DNA of 64,000 bases from Algorimicrobium algoritergicola (GTDB lineage: Bacteria > Bacteroidota > Bacteroidia > Flavobacteriales > Flavobacteriaceae): NCBI RefSeq assembly GCF_008086165.1, contig NZ_VSKL01000002.1, positions 186,001-250,000 of the forward strand, in the 5' to 3' direction. The position numbers and the translations under genes are program-made. Below the pieces are notes generated by a model. The model was given only the letters and a program-made list of their open reading frames with translations, was not told the DNA's origin and searched no databases. Each line of letters starts with the position of its first letter. Position 1 is the first letter of the stretch. Shown in pieces: positions 8,963 to 18,146 of this stretch.

Positions 8963-10279
8963 ATGGCAGAACTAAAAAAATCTTTGGGTACGCTTCGACT
9001 TACCTTTTATGGCGTTGGCACGATTGTGGGTGCAGGAATCTATACCGTGATTGGTGCAGCTGCTGGACAAGCGGGCACAGACCTTTGGTTGAGTTTTATT
9101 TTTGCAGCAATTGCGGCTAGTGTCTCTGCAATGTCCTATGCAGAGTTGTCCTCTACCTATCCCAATGCTGGTGCGGAATTTATTTTTGTACGCAAGGCAT
9201 TTCCAAAAATTGATATTCCGTCTTTTCTCACGGGTTGGACGATTGCGTTTCATAGTTCGGCCACCATTGCAGCCGTGTTACTTGCCTTTTCGGGGTATTT
9301 CAATACGTTTTTTAATATGCCCTCTCTTCTAATAAGTTATGGCATTTTATTGGTGTTGTCATTAATTAGTATTACAGGCATCACAAAATCGTCGACAGCA
9401 AATATTATTATGGTCAGCATTCAACTTTTGGGATTGTTATTATTGATAGTATTTGGACTTTTGGAAACTGGTCCACCCAAAGCAGAATTTTTTAAAATTG
9501 AATCGATTTCTGGAACTTTGGCGGCCACAGCTACACTGTTCTTTATCTATACTGGTTTTGAACATATGGCAGCTTTGGGTTCGGAAGTTAAGAACCCAGG
9601 GAAAACAATTCCCCGTGCATTTTTAATGACTATGGTAATAACTACAATAATTTATTTATTTATTGCTTTTACGGTTTTGAATATTGCAGACCCTTCCGCT
9701 TTGGCAAACGTGGATTCGCCACTTTCTCTTGCAGCTTCCAATCTCAACAATTGGTTGCCTGTGGTATTGGCTATCGCTGCACTTTTTGCTACGGCTAATG
9801 CTGCTTTTAGTGGTATCATATCCATAAGTAGGCTGCTTTTTGGAATGGCCAGTGTCGGAGAACTTCCAAAGTTTATGACCAAAACCAATGCACAGAAAGT
9901 ACCGTGGGTTACTACTATTGTAGTTATGGCAGCAGTTGCGGGATTTTTATTGTTGGGCGATATTAAGATTGTAGCAGGTATGTCTTCTTTAGGCGCTTTA
10001 CTTGTTTTTGTTGCCGTAAATGTCGCACTTATCGTGCTTCGGTTTAAAGCACCAGAGCAAGAACGACCATTTAAAGTTCCTTTGGCTATAGGACGAGTGC
10101 CGATTTTACCCATTTTGGCGATACTTATAAGTCTATCATTGATAATCCAATTTAATTGGCAGGTTTATTCAGCGTTCGTAGGTGCTGTTATCGTGGGTAT
10201 TGTGCTTGATTATTTTTTGGACAAAAAGTCAAAAGATGAAATAGACCCTGAAAAAGAAAAGGAACTTTTTAACCATTAA
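8963..10279 (+). CDS. APC-family amino acid/polyamine permease
   Basis: The 438-residue integral membrane protein has about 12 predicted helices. The first helix carries the APC signature GVGTIVGAGIYTVIG, followed by the conserved AELSSTYPNAGAEFIFVRKAF. Substrates of this superfamily are amino acids or polyamines carried with H+ or Na+, and none can be assigned here. It ends with a charged tail (DKKSKDEIDPEKEKELF). Nothing in the sequence suggests metal transport, so its place in the metal cluster is unexplained; import of a metal-chelating amino acid is one possibility. A 58-codon gene starts 9 nt downstream. Confidence 0.88.
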   Translation: MAELKKSLGTLRLTFYGVGTIVGAGIYTVIGAAAGQAGTDLWLSFIFAAIAASVSAMSYAELSSTYPNAGAEFIFVRKAFPKIDIPSFLTGWTIAFHSSATIAAVLLAFSGYFNTFFNMPSLLISYGILLVLSLISITGITKSSTANIIMVSIQLLGLLLLIVFGLLETGPPKAEFFKIESISGTLAATATLFFIYTGFEHMAALGSEVKNPGKTIPRAFLMTMVITTIIYLFIAFTVLNIADPSALANVDSPLSLAASNLNNWLPVVLAIAALFATANAAFSGIISISRLLFGMASVGELPKFMTKTNAQKVPWVTTIVVMAAVAGFLLLGDIKIVAGMSSLGALLVFVAVNVALIVLRFKAPEQERPFKVPLAIGRVPILPILAILISLSLIIQFNWQVYSAFVGAVIVGIVLDYFLDKKSKDEIDPEKEKELFNH

Positions 10280-10288
10280 AATGAAGCT

Positions 10289-10465
10289 ATGGACTGGATG
10301 TTTGAAGATTTTAAAACTGACCTAGATACCTTAAATCCTATTGTACGAGAAAAAGCCCTGTCCATAGCAAAAGAACTAATTGAAAAAAAAGATATTTCAG
10401 CAAAAGAAGCTTTATCAGAAGGCATCATAAGGGCGGAAGAATGGTTTTACGATTTAGAAGGATAA
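10289..10465 (+). CDS. Small acidic hypothetical protein (58 aa)
   Basis: The short frame encodes a charged helical protein beginning MDWMFEDFKTDLDTL, with a central KELIEKKDISAKEALSEGI segment and ending EEWFYDLEG. It starts 9 nt after the permease stop and ends 23 nt before the SpoIIAA-like gene. The spacing and the amphipathic, non-random composition suggest a real gene. I do not recognise the family. It has no signal peptide and no membrane segment. Confidence 0.6.
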   Translation: MDWMFEDFKTDLDTLNPIVREKALSIAKELIEKKDISAKEALSEGIIRAEEWFYDLEG

Positions 10466-10488
10466 TTATTAATTAAAAACTATATAAA

Positions 10489-10848
10489 ATGTTACAGATA
10501 ATCGAATTAAAAGAAAAAAATATTGTTGCAACAAAAGCTTCGGGCAAATTGAGAAAAGAAGATATAGAAAAAATCCATCCACTTATCCACGCCATACTGG
10601 ACAAAGGAATGAAAGTCCGGTGGTATTTTGAGATGGTCAACTTTACAGGTTGGGATTTACCTGGTTTATGGGAAGACCTAAAAATGGACACAGCCCACGC
10701 CACGGACTATGAAAAAATAGCAATGGTAGGAGATAAAAAATGGCAGAATTGGATAACCCAATTTATGAAGCCTTTTACCAATGCCGATATTAAGTATTTC
10801 AATATAGACCAAAAGGAAGATGCCAAAAATTGGATTGAGAGCCAGTAA
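10489..10848 (+). CDS. SpoIIAA-like (STAS-type) small protein, second copy
   Basis: The 119-residue paralogue of the product of 5547-5894 keeps the same landmarks: MKVRWYFEMVNFTGWDLPG, KIAMVGDKKWQNW and the terminal DAKNWIES. Both copies sit within the metal cluster, one just before a P-type ATPase and one after a permease, which suggests a shared role in membrane or metal stress. No catalytic residues are evident. The downstream small membrane-protein gene starts 24 nt later. Confidence 0.75.
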   Translation: MLQIIELKEKNIVATKASGKLRKEDIEKIHPLIHAILDKGMKVRWYFEMVNFTGWDLPGLWEDLKMDTAHATDYEKIAMVGDKKWQNWITQFMKPFTNADIKYFNIDQKEDAKNWIESQ

Positions 10849-10872
10849 GCTTACTTCCGTAAAAGACAGACG

Positions 10873-11139
10873 ATGAATAAAAAAAGCATTCTTATTACCA
10901 TTTTAATTGGGTTTGCCATAGGTGTTTTTATCCTTCAACCTTTTGGGATAACAATTTTCACGTTTAGCAGCCAGAATTACGAAATCAATTGATGGCAATA
11001 TTTAATAAATAATTTCATTGAAATTTTAAATATCAATGGGAATCAAATTTTTGAGAACACTCTGTTTGGCTTATTAGGTGCAAGTGTTGCGCTAATTTAT
11101 TATTTCGGTAAACGAGAAAAGGATATAGATAACAAGTAG
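10873..11139 (+). pseudogene. Small two-helix membrane protein interrupted by an in-frame TGA
   Basis: The ATG at 10873 opens a frame encoding an N-terminal membrane helix (KSILITILIGFAIGVFILQP) that stops at TGA 10990-10992. The same frame then continues without another stop to TAG at 11137-11139. The second part has a coherent middle segment and a second membrane helix (LFGLLGASVALIYYFGK) with a charged C-terminus, as a two-helix protein of about 88 residues would. The base triplet after TGA is TGG. The simplest reading is a nonsense mutation (or base-call error) in a formerly intact gene; a truncated 39-residue peptide may still be made. Confidence 0.6.
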
Positions 11140-11210
11140 CGGTAAATCGTTATAGGAATGAGCGAAATTTTTTATTTAAATAAGTTAAGTGAAAACTTAA
11201 TTAATAGCAG

Positions 11211-11281
11211 GCAGCTTTTATGATGCTTTTTAAAGCAAAATGATTAATAGTATTAAAAGCAAAAGTAGAAGCTGCTTTTTT
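11211..11281 (+). terminator. Nested-stem intrinsic terminator
   Basis: The outer stem pairs 11211-11217 (gcagctt) with 11269-11275 (aagctgc), followed at once by six T. An inner stem pairs 11224-11230 with 11255-11261 (tgctttt/aaaagca). It follows the 10873-11139 frame and probably ends the transcript that began upstream with the metal genes. Confidence 0.65.
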
Positions 11282-11298
11282 AAATTATACAAGTAAAG

Positions 11299-11850
11299 AT
11301 GCGCATTATGAATATTAAACATTGTTTTTTAATAATCTTGTTGGTTAGTTATTATAAGGTAAATGCCCAAAAAGTTTATACAACTGAAGAAGGTCATATT
11401 ATGATGATGACTTTGGTTGATGATAAACCCATCAAGGCAGAAAGCCATAAATTGGCACTATATCTTGATTATGATTCCAAAGTGGTCAATGGTGTACTCG
11501 ACCTTAAGACTTTATCAACATATAGTCCTAAAATCAATGCCCTTTTAGAACAGCGGGAAGACCCTTTAATACTTCGGTTTACTGGCACTATTCCATCACA
11601 GGATTTTTTATCAAAACGGCACGACCCTATCAACTTTAATTGGCTGATAGATGTTACTTATCAAGGGAAATCCTTTAAATCACAATTTAAAGCAACCATT
11701 ACCCATATAGAACAAGGAGTAAGTATGTCCTGCCTGATAAGTGCAACCGGACAATTATTGGTTTCAAATACTGGTTTGGATTCCTTAATAGAGGGTATCG
11801 ATGATACCATAGAGGTGCAGTTTGCCCAATTGGTGTTGAGATTGGAATGA
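11299..11850 (+). CDS. Secreted hypothetical protein
   Basis: The 183-residue protein has an N-terminal signal peptide (CFLIILLVSYYKVNAQ, cleavage after Ala). An internal ATG three codons in (11308) is an equally good start. The mature part is beta-strand rich (VNGVLDLKTLSTYS, ILRFTGTIPSQ, VEVQF-type strands) and reminds me of YceI-like barrel proteins, but I cannot see a diagnostic motif. It has its own upstream terminator and lies 33 nt before the P1B-2 ATPase gene, so it may be a periplasmic partner of that pump. Confidence 0.65.
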   Translation: MRIMNIKHCFLIILLVSYYKVNAQKVYTTEEGHIMMMTLVDDKPIKAESHKLALYLDYDSKVVNGVLDLKTLSTYSPKINALLEQREDPLILRFTGTIPSQDFLSKRHDPINFNWLIDVTYQGKSFKSQFKATITHIEQGVSMSCLISATGQLLVSNTGLDSLIEGIDDTIEVQFAQLVLRLE

Positions 11851-11883
11851 CTGTGAATTTAAATAAAATTATAATTGATATAA

Positions 11884-13842
11884 ATGAAAAAAAAGAAACT
11901 GAATTTAAGAGATTTAAATAAAACTTCATCCGATAATCACAAGCGCAATGATGGCCACAACCATAGCAGTCCGGAAAGTATAGGGAAATTTAAAATTTAT
12001 GTACCAGCAATTTTCAGCTTTGTAATGCTGATTATTGGTATTGCGATGGATTATTTTGACGTAGCATTTTTTAAAGATTGGATACGTATCGTCTGGTATG
12101 CAGTCGCATACCTTCCAGTAGGTTTTCCTGTAATAAAGGAAGGTTGGAAAAGCATCAAAAATGGCGATTTTTTTACCGAGTTTTTATTGATGTCCATCGC
12201 AACCATAGGTGCATTCGCCATTGGCGAATATCCCGAAGGTGTGGCAGTAATGTTATTTTATGCGGTAGGCGAATTGTTCCAAAGTGCCGCCGTTAAAAAA
12301 GCCAAGGGAAGCATCAAGGCATTATTGGATGTACGACCTAATGAAGCCTTGGTCTATAGGAACAACAATTATGTGTCTGTAAATCCCGAAATTGTTCAAA
12401 TTGGCGAAAAAGTACAAGTTCGTGTAGGCGAAAAAATCCCTTTGGATGGTGTTTTATTGTCCGAAAAAGGCTCATTCAATACAGCAGCCTTAACAGGCGA
12501 AAGCAAACCTGATACCATTGCAAAAGGAGAAAAAGTTTTTGCAGGAAGCATCAATTTGGATGGCGTTATTGAAATCGAGACTACCAAAGAATTTAAGGAT
12601 AGTTCCATTGCAAGAATTCTTGATATGGTGCAAAACGCCACAGCACGGAAATCAAAAACCGAATTGTTCATTAGAAAGTTCGCAAGAATCTATACACCAA
12701 TCGTTGTCTTTCTCGCGATTGGATTAACGTTTATACCCTACTTTTTTGTGGACGATTATGTCTTTAGCGATTGGTTGTACAGAGCATTGATTTTCTTGGT
12801 TATTTCCTGTCCGTGTGCTTTGGTTATCTCTATTCCGTTGGGCTATTTTGGTGGATTGGGAGCAGCTTCAAAAAACGGGATTTTGTTCAAAGGCGCATCT
12901 TATTTGGATGAAATGACAAAGGTTAATACCGTTGTTATGGACAAAACAGGAACCGTGACCAAAGGTGTTTTTAAAATCAAAGAAATAAAAGCCATTGGTT
13001 GGAAAGAACCTGAATTTATGAAATACCTAATGGCGATGGAAGAACAATCCACTCATCCCATTGCCAAGGCAATTATGGAATATAAAGCCGATGGCGAAGA
13101 TTTTCAAGCTACCAAAGTAACTGAAATAGCAGGAAAAGGCTTAAAAGGAACAGTAAACGGCAAAACCGTATTGGTTGGGAATAAAGCATTGATGATTTCA
13201 AACAATATCGAAGTTCTATCTGAAACCGACAGCATTGTAGAATCTATCGTGATGGTTTCCATTGAAGGCAAATTTGCAGGCTATGTAATCATTGCAGATG
13301 AGTTAAAGGATGATGCACACGAAGCCATTAAACAAATTCGGGAATCTGGTATTTCAAAAATCATAATGCTTTCGGGCGATAAGGATTCCATTACGCAACA
13401 AGTCGCAAAAGAAATGGGCATTGATACCGCAAAAGGCGGATTGTTGCCAGAAGATAAATTGAACGAAGTCGAAAAGCTGATGTCCGAAAATGACGGAAGA
13501 GTAGCCTTTATTGGAGACGGTATAAACGATGCACCAGTATTGGCAGCAAGTGATGTAGGTATTGCAATGGGTGGTTTAGGTAGCGATGTCGCCATTGAGA
13601 CCGCAGATGTTATAATACAAACAGACCAACCGAGCAAAATTGCAAAAGCTATTAAAATAGGTCGTTCAACCAGAAGTATTGTATATCAAAATATTGCGCT
13701 TGCTTTTGGAGTAAAAGCTGTGGTACTTGTTTTGGGTGCTGGCGGTCTGGCGACAATGTGGGAAGCTGTATTTGCGGATGTGGGAGTGGCTTTGTTGGCT
13801 ATTTTAAACGCTGTGCGATTGCAGAAGATGAAATGGAAATAA
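11884..13842 (+). CDS. P1B-2-type (Zn/Cd/Pb) heavy-metal P-type ATPase
   Basis: This 652-residue metal exporter has no N-terminal HMA domain, only a short His-bearing leader (HKRNDGHNHSSPE). Motifs in order are TGESKPD in the actuator domain, TM6 CPCALVIS (Cys309-Pro-Cys311), phosphorylation site DKTGT (Asp353), STHPIA, MLSGDKD and GDGINDAP. The last helix carries the Asp of DVGVALLAILNAVRL. The CPC motif together with that C-terminal Asp is the pattern of the ZntA/CadA (P1B-2) subgroup. It differs from the SPC-type pump at 5904 and from the Cu pump at 14142, so the three are not simple duplicates. Confidence 0.92.
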   Translation: MKKKKLNLRDLNKTSSDNHKRNDGHNHSSPESIGKFKIYVPAIFSFVMLIIGIAMDYFDVAFFKDWIRIVWYAVAYLPVGFPVIKEGWKSIKNGDFFTEFLLMSIATIGAFAIGEYPEGVAVMLFYAVGELFQSAAVKKAKGSIKALLDVRPNEALVYRNNNYVSVNPEIVQIGEKVQVRVGEKIPLDGVLLSEKGSFNTAALTGESKPDTIAKGEKVFAGSINLDGVIEIETTKEFKDSSIARILDMVQNATARKSKTELFIRKFARIYTPIVVFLAIGLTFIPYFFVDDYVFSDWLYRALIFLVISCPCALVISIPLGYFGGLGAASKNGILFKGASYLDEMTKVNTVVMDKTGTVTKGVFKIKEIKAIGWKEPEFMKYLMAMEEQSTHPIAKAIMEYKADGEDFQATKVTEIAGKGLKGTVNGKTVLVGNKALMISNNIEVLSETDSIVESIVMVSIEGKFAGYVIIADELKDDAHEAIKQIRESGISKIIMLSGDKDSITQQVAKEMGIDTAKGGLLPEDKLNEVEKLMSENDGRVAFIGDGINDAPVLAASDVGIAMGGLGSDVAIETADVIIQTDQPSKIAKAIKIGRSTRSIVYQNIALAFGVKAVVLVLGAGGLATMWEAVFADVGVALLAILNAVRLQKMKWK

Positions 13843-13851
13843 TCAAAAACG

Positions 13852-14019
13852 ATGTATCAAAAACAGAGAAATAAAAGAAATAAGAAGGTAAGTAAATTAT
13901 CAAATAACAATACCACAAAAAAAGATAAAATAATTTGGATTAGTATTGTAATCATTGTTATCGTGTTAATCTGCTTTGTACTGTTCTTAAAATTCCTAAA
14001 GTACTTTATCTATATTTAG
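13852..14019 (+). CDS. Small single-pass membrane protein (55 aa)
   Basis: The short frame starts 9 nt after the P1B-2 ATPase stop. It encodes a very basic N-terminus (MYQKQRNKRNKK) and one strong hydrophobic helix (IIWISIVIIVIVLICFVLFL). Tight spacing to the pump suggests co-translation and perhaps a regulatory or stabilising micropeptide, but that is inference. I do not recognise the family. Confidence 0.5.
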   Translation: MYQKQRNKRNKKVSKLSNNNTTKKDKIIWISIVIIVIVLICFVLFLKFLKYFIYI

Positions 14020-14112
14020 ATGCAATGCTTTTGCAATAAATGAAACGAATTCAGCAAATTCTACAAATCATTCAGCATATAACGTAACACATTAAAGTCC
14101 TTTAATCCTGAA

Positions 14113-14129
14113 ATTTGTACTGTACAAAT
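14113..14129. promoter_or_regulatory. Perfect palindrome just upstream of the Cu-ATPase gene
   Basis: Arms ATTTGTAC and GTACAAAT are separated by one base (14121), forming a 17-bp dyad that ends 12 nt before the chosen ATG. This is a good place for an operator. It contains TGTAC/GTACA half-sites similar in style to known copper-repressor boxes, but no matching regulator gene lies next to it. Confidence 0.5.
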
Positions 14130-14141
14130 AAGAATGCGATT

Positions 14142-16400
14142 ATGGAAACTATCAACATATTTGAAACCAAAGAAAAGAACCATAAACAGGGAATAAAAGA
14201 ATCATTCCCAGTTACAGGTATGACCTGCGCATCTTGCGCAGCAAGCGTTGAATCCGTTTTAAAACACACAGATGGCGTAATTGATGCAAGCGTAAACTTT
14301 GCGAACAGTTCTGTTCTTGTAGAATACGACAAAGAGTTGAGTCCTAATCAACTTCAAAATGCACTTCGCGATGTTGGTTATGACATTATCATTGATGCGG
14401 AGAATCCTTCAGAAGTACAACAAGAACTACAGCAAAAAAATTATCAAGACATAAAAAACCGTACTATCTGGTCGGCCATACTTACCCTTCCCATTTTTGT
14501 ATTAGGAATGTTTTTTATGCAATGGGAACCAGGTAAGTGGATTTCTTTGGTGTTGACTTTTCCAATTCTTTTTTGGTTCGGTCGTAGTTTTTTTATCAAT
14601 GCTTTCAAGCAAGCCAAACACGGTAAGGCGAATATGGATACCTTGGTAGCTTTGAGCACAGGAATAGCTTTTCTGTTTAGTGTGTTCAACACTTTTTTTC
14701 CTGAATTTTGGTTGAGTCGTGGTATTGAGCCTCACGTGTATTACGAGGCAGCAACTGTAATTATAACCTTTATTTCCTTGGGGAAACTATTGGAGGAAAA
14801 GGCAAAGACAAATACATCTTCAGCCATTAAAAAGCTGATGGGATTACAGCCTAAAACGCTGAAAATTATTGAGAATGGTGAAGAAAAGGAAATTCCTATT
14901 TCGTCTGTGCAAGTAGGTCAGACCATTTTAGTGCGTCCGGGAGAAAAGATTCCTGTGGATGGAGAAGTATCTAAAGGAAGCTCGTATGTAGATGAAAGTA
15001 TGATTACGGGAGAACCTGTTCCTGTTGAAAAAATAAAGGATGAAAAGGTATTTGCAGGCACGGTAAATCAAAAAGGGAGTTTTCAATTTACTGCCGAAAA
15101 AGTAGGTGGAGAAACCTTATTGTCCCAAATCATTAAAATGGTTCAGGAAGCCCAAGGAAGCAAAGCACCTGTTCAGAAACTGGTTGATAAGATTGCGGGC
15201 ATATTTGTACCCGTAGTAATGGGAATTTCCATCGTCACCTTTATAGTATGGATGTCAGTTGGAGGCGATAATGGTTTTTCGCAAGCCTTATTGACTTCTG
15301 TAGCAGTGTTGGTTATTGCTTGTCCCTGTGCTTTAGGATTAGCAACCCCTACAGCTATTATGGTGGGTATCGGTAAAGGAGCAGAAAACAATATTCTTAT
15401 AAAAGATGCCGAAAGTTTGGAACTCGGTTATAAAGTGAATGCAGTCATTCTTGATAAAACGGGTACGATTACAGAAGGAAAACCATTAGTAACTGATATG
15501 CTTTGGAAGGATAAACTTGAAAATAGCAATGAATACAAAAAAATTCTTTTGGCTATCGAAGCACAATCAGAACATCCCTTGGCAGGGGCTGTAGTCAACC
15601 ACTTAAAGGATGAAAATATTGAAAAAGCTGAAATTACTTCCTTCGAAAGCATTACAGGAAAAGGCGTAAAAGCGCAATCAGAGAATGGTTCAAAATACTA
15701 TGTTGGAAATCATAAGCTAATGGTTGAAAAGAATATTCAAATCGACGCTTCCCTAATGCAAACGGCAGAAAGTCTCGAAGAGCAGGCTAAAACGGTCATT
15801 TTCTTTGGCAATGAAAAACAAGTGCTGGCGATACTCGCCATTGCTGACAAGATTAAGGAAACTTCAAAAAAAGCCATAGCAACGCTTCAAGAAAGAGGCA
15901 TTGAGGTCTATATGCTTACTGGAGATAACAATAAAACCGCATCTGCTGTCGCAAAACAAGTAGGAATAACAAATTACCAAGGAGAAGTGATGCCTTCGGA
16001 GAAAGCGGCTTTTGTTGAAAAACTACAAGCAGAAGGAAAGATAGTAGCGATGATTGGTGATGGCATAAACGATTCCCACGCTTTGGCGCAGGCCAATGTA
16101 AGTATTGCAATGGGTAAAGGTTCGGACATAGCAATAGACGTCGCAAAAATGACTTTGATAACGTCAGATTTGCAATCCATTCCAAAAGCATTGGAACTAT
16201 CAAAAAGAACGGTGTTGGGTATCCGTCAGAATCTATTTTGGGCATTCATTTATAATCTCATTGGTATTCCTATTGCAGCAGGCGTTTTGTATCCCGTAAA
16301 TGGATTTTTATTGGACCCAATGATTGCTGGAATGGCGATGGCTTTCAGTAGCGTATCTGTTGTCTTAAATAGCTTAAGACTTAAACGAGTAAAACTTTAA
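14142..16400 (+). CDS. copA: Copper-exporting P1B-1-type ATPase (CopA-like)
   Basis: The start at 14142 ([10 protein letters not shown]) is preferred over an in-frame ATG at 14115 that overlaps the palindrome. The 752-residue pump has one N-terminal HMA domain with GMTCASC (Cys29 and Cys32), eight predicted helices, TGEP in the actuator domain, TM6 [10 protein letters not shown] (Cys394-Pro-Cys396), DKTGT (Asp438), SEHPLAG, MLTGDN and [10 protein letters not shown]. The final helix has [15 protein letters not shown], whose Met-Ser-Ser pattern is typical of Cu(I) pumps. It exports cytoplasmic Cu(I) to the periplasm. A CopZ-like chaperone gene follows by 23 nt, as in many cop operons. Confidence 0.94.
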   Translation: METINIFETKEKNHKQGIKESFPVTGMTCASCAASVESVLKHTDGVIDASVNFANSSVLVEYDKELSPNQLQNALRDVGYDIIIDAENPSEVQQELQQKNYQDIKNRTIWSAILTLPIFVLGMFFMQWEPGKWISLVLTFPILFWFGRSFFINAFKQAKHGKANMDTLVALSTGIAFLFSVFNTFFPEFWLSRGIEPHVYYEAATVIITFISLGKLLEEKAKTNTSSAIKKLMGLQPKTLKIIENGEEKEIPISSVQVGQTILVRPGEKIPVDGEVSKGSSYVDESMITGEPVPVEKIKDEKVFAGTVNQKGSFQFTAEKVGGETLLSQIIKMVQEAQGSKAPVQKLVDKIAGIFVPVVMGISIVTFIVWMSVGGDNGFSQALLTSVAVLVIACPCALGLATPTAIMVGIGKGAENNILIKDAESLELGYKVNAVILDKTGTITEGKPLVTDMLWKDKLENSNEYKKILLAIEAQSEHPLAGAVVNHLKDENIEKAEITSFESITGKGVKAQSENGSKYYVGNHKLMVEKNIQIDASLMQTAESLEEQAKTVIFFGNEKQVLAILAIADKIKETSKKAIATLQERGIEVYMLTGDNNKTASAVAKQVGITNYQGEVMPSEKAAFVEKLQAEGKIVAMIGDGINDSHALAQANVSIAMGKGSDIAIDVAKMTLITSDLQSIPKALELSKRTVLGIRQNLFWAFIYNLIGIPIAAGVLYPVNGFLLDPMIAGMAMAFSSVSVVLNSLRLKRVKL

Positions 16401-16423
16401 TATTAATTATAAATTCAAATAAG

Positions 16424-16636
16424 ATGAAAACTTTAAAATTTAAAACAAATATCAATTGTGGTGGTTGTGTATCAAAAGTAACCCCTTTTTTAAACAAACA
16501 AGAAGGTATAGAAAGTTGGGAAGTGGATACCGCTAATCCTGATAAAATCCTAACCATTGAAAGTGATGGTGCAACCGAAGAAGATGTAAAGGCTACCTTG
16601 CAAAAAGTTGGCTTTAAAGCTGAATCTGTAGATTAA
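16424..16636 (+). CDS. CopZ-like HMA-domain metallochaperone
   Basis: The 70-residue protein is a single ferredoxin-like HMA domain (MKTLKFKTNINCGGCVSKV) with CxxC at residues 12-15 in an NCGGC setting instead of the usual MxCxxC. It most likely carries Cu(I) to the CopA-like pump encoded 23 nt upstream. The full-length small domain and its operon position make the assignment secure at family level; the altered Met position may tune affinity or metal choice. Confidence 0.88.
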   Translation: MKTLKFKTNINCGGCVSKVTPFLNKQEGIESWEVDTANPDKILTIESDGATEEDVKATLQKVGFKAESVD

Positions 16637-16651
16637 TACTTTCCTTTTAAT

Positions 16652-17425
16652 ATGGCTTATATTTTAATTTCAGTTGTGGTTATTCTCTTTGCTGTTCATT
16701 TTTACAGAAAAACGAAACGCCATAGTGTAAAGTCATTTCCAGAGCATTGGCACAGATTATTAATGGATAATGTTCTGTTTTATAGAAATCTCTCTAAAAA
16801 TAAGCAGCTTATTTTTCAACAAAAAATGATGCAATTTTTAAGTGAGGTTTATATAGATGGTGTGCAGTTTGAATTGGAAGAATTGGACAAGATTTTAATT
16901 GCGGCAAGCGCAGTAATCCCTGTTTTTGGTTTTAAAGAATGGCATTACACCAACTTAAGCGGTATCCTTTTATATCCAGATTATTTTAATGAGGATATGC
17001 AATTTAGTAGTAAGGATAACTCAAGAAATATTGGTGGAATAGTTGGGAATGGACGATTTGAGAAACAAATGATTTTATCTAAAAAAGCATTATATCACGG
17101 TTTTAAAAACACAACCGATAAAAGTAATACAGGCATACACGAATTTGTGCATCTTATTGATAAGCTCGATGATAGTACAGATGGAGTTCCAGAGCGATTA
17201 TTAGAACATCAATATGCATTACCTTGGTTGAATTTAATTCATAAGGAAATGGAAGCCATAAATGACAATCATTCTGATATCCGGAAATATGGAGGTACAA
17301 ACCAGGCTGAATTTTTTGCAGTAGCTTCAGAATATTTCTTTGAGCGTCCAGACTTGCTTAAAAAGAAACATCCAGAACTATATAAAATGTTGGTAACCTG
17401 TTTTAAACAGAATCCAATAATATAA
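16652..17425 (+). CDS. MtfA-like zinc peptidase with an N-terminal membrane anchor
   Basis: The 257-residue protein starts with a membrane helix (YILISVVVILFAVHFY), followed by an MtfA/DUF980-type domain. The zinc-binding motif HEFVHLID lies at His163-His167, with a downstream acidic residue in NQAEFFAVASEYFF likely as third ligand, the typical gluzincin arrangement of MtfA. In E. coli, MtfA is a cytosolic peptidase that acts on the Mlc regulator. Its role next to copper genes is unknown; protein quality control under metal stress is a guess. It is the last plus-strand gene of the cluster and converges with the minus-strand mobility module. Confidence 0.82.
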   Translation: MAYILISVVVILFAVHFYRKTKRHSVKSFPEHWHRLLMDNVLFYRNLSKNKQLIFQQKMMQFLSEVYIDGVQFELEELDKILIAASAVIPVFGFKEWHYTNLSGILLYPDYFNEDMQFSSKDNSRNIGGIVGNGRFEKQMILSKKALYHGFKNTTDKSNTGIHEFVHLIDKLDDSTDGVPERLLEHQYALPWLNLIHKEMEAINDNHSDIRKYGGTNQAEFFAVASEYFFERPDLLKKKHPELYKMLVTCFKQNPII

Positions 17426-17447
17426 CTTAATTCAGCCATTTTATAAA

Positions 17448-18134
17448 TTATACCCTTTTATCTCTGCTAATTTTATCAAAAGCCAATAGATTAAACATGG
17501 TTCGCATTCTTGAACGTACACGGTTGCCATAGCGTTCTTCTATTTCTATGGCGTTGAGGTTTGTGGTAGCGTGGGTTTTGAAATGGATTTTAGGATTATG
17601 AGCTTCTTGCTTTTTAAGTGATTGATCGTACCTGGATAAAAGAATTTCACCCATGACATTGCAGTCTTTGCCATAGTGTCTGCCGGTGGGTTCCACGCCA
17701 AGGTCGTCAAAACAGTAAAAGTCTTCATTGCCGTAATCTTCGATGGTTTTATAGCCTAAATGATTGAAGCTAAAAACGGCATTACGACAGGGTATTATTT
17801 TATATGCTCTGCGGTGTGGTGTGAGGTGCCGTAAGAGTTTCATTAAACTTGTTTTACCGCAACCGACGGGACCAGATAACAGAATCCCTTTTGTTGGGTT
17901 GATATCCAGTTTGGCGCAGTAGTCGAAATCTTGAATGGTGTAAATGCAAAGCTTGAAAATAATGGCGTGGTCTTCTTCATGAATTTTGAAGTTTTGGCTA
18001 AAAAGAAGCTTGCCTTTAGCTTCTAGATAGATTAAAATTTTTTGGAAATCGTAATGGATGCAATTTTTATCCATTTTGCCTAGATGGTAATCGATGCCGC
18101 CCTCGGTTATGATGTGTGGTTTAAACTGTTTCAT
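17448..18134 (-). CDS. DnaC/IstB-like AAA+ ATPase of the mobile element
   Basis: The 228-residue P-loop ATPase has Walker A GPVGCGKT (residues 88-95), Walker B FYCFDD (139-144), and a sensor-1-like TTNLNA followed by an arginine-rich YGNRVRSRMR. This matches DnaC-type helicase loaders and the ATPases found with replication proteins on Bacteroidota integrative elements. It lies 12 nt downstream of the gene at 18147-18836, so the two probably form a replication unit. It could help load a helicase during replication of the excised element. Confidence 0.78.
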   Translation of the reverse strand: MKQFKPHIITEGGIDYHLGKMDKNCIHYDFQKILIYLEAKGKLLFSQNFKIHEEDHAIIFKLCIYTIQDFDYCAKLDINPTKGILLSGPVGCGKTSLMKLLRHLTPHRRAYKIIPCRNAVFSFNHLGYKTIEDYGNEDFYCFDDLGVEPTGRHYGKDCNVMGEILLSRYDQSLKKQEAHNPKIHFKTHATTNLNAIEIEERYGNRVRSRMRTMFNLLAFDKISRDKRV

Positions 18135-18146
18135 ATTGCGGGATTT

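Noticed and set aside
8860-9120. Plus-strand frame bridging the second Fur gene and the permease
   Set aside because: It overlaps the permease start in another frame, and its Trp/Cys-rich sequence is typical of a shadow frame.
10990-10992. TGA as selenocysteine
   Set aside because: No SECIS-type hairpin was noticed just downstream, the protein is a small membrane peptide with no redox motif, and selenoproteins would be unexpected here.
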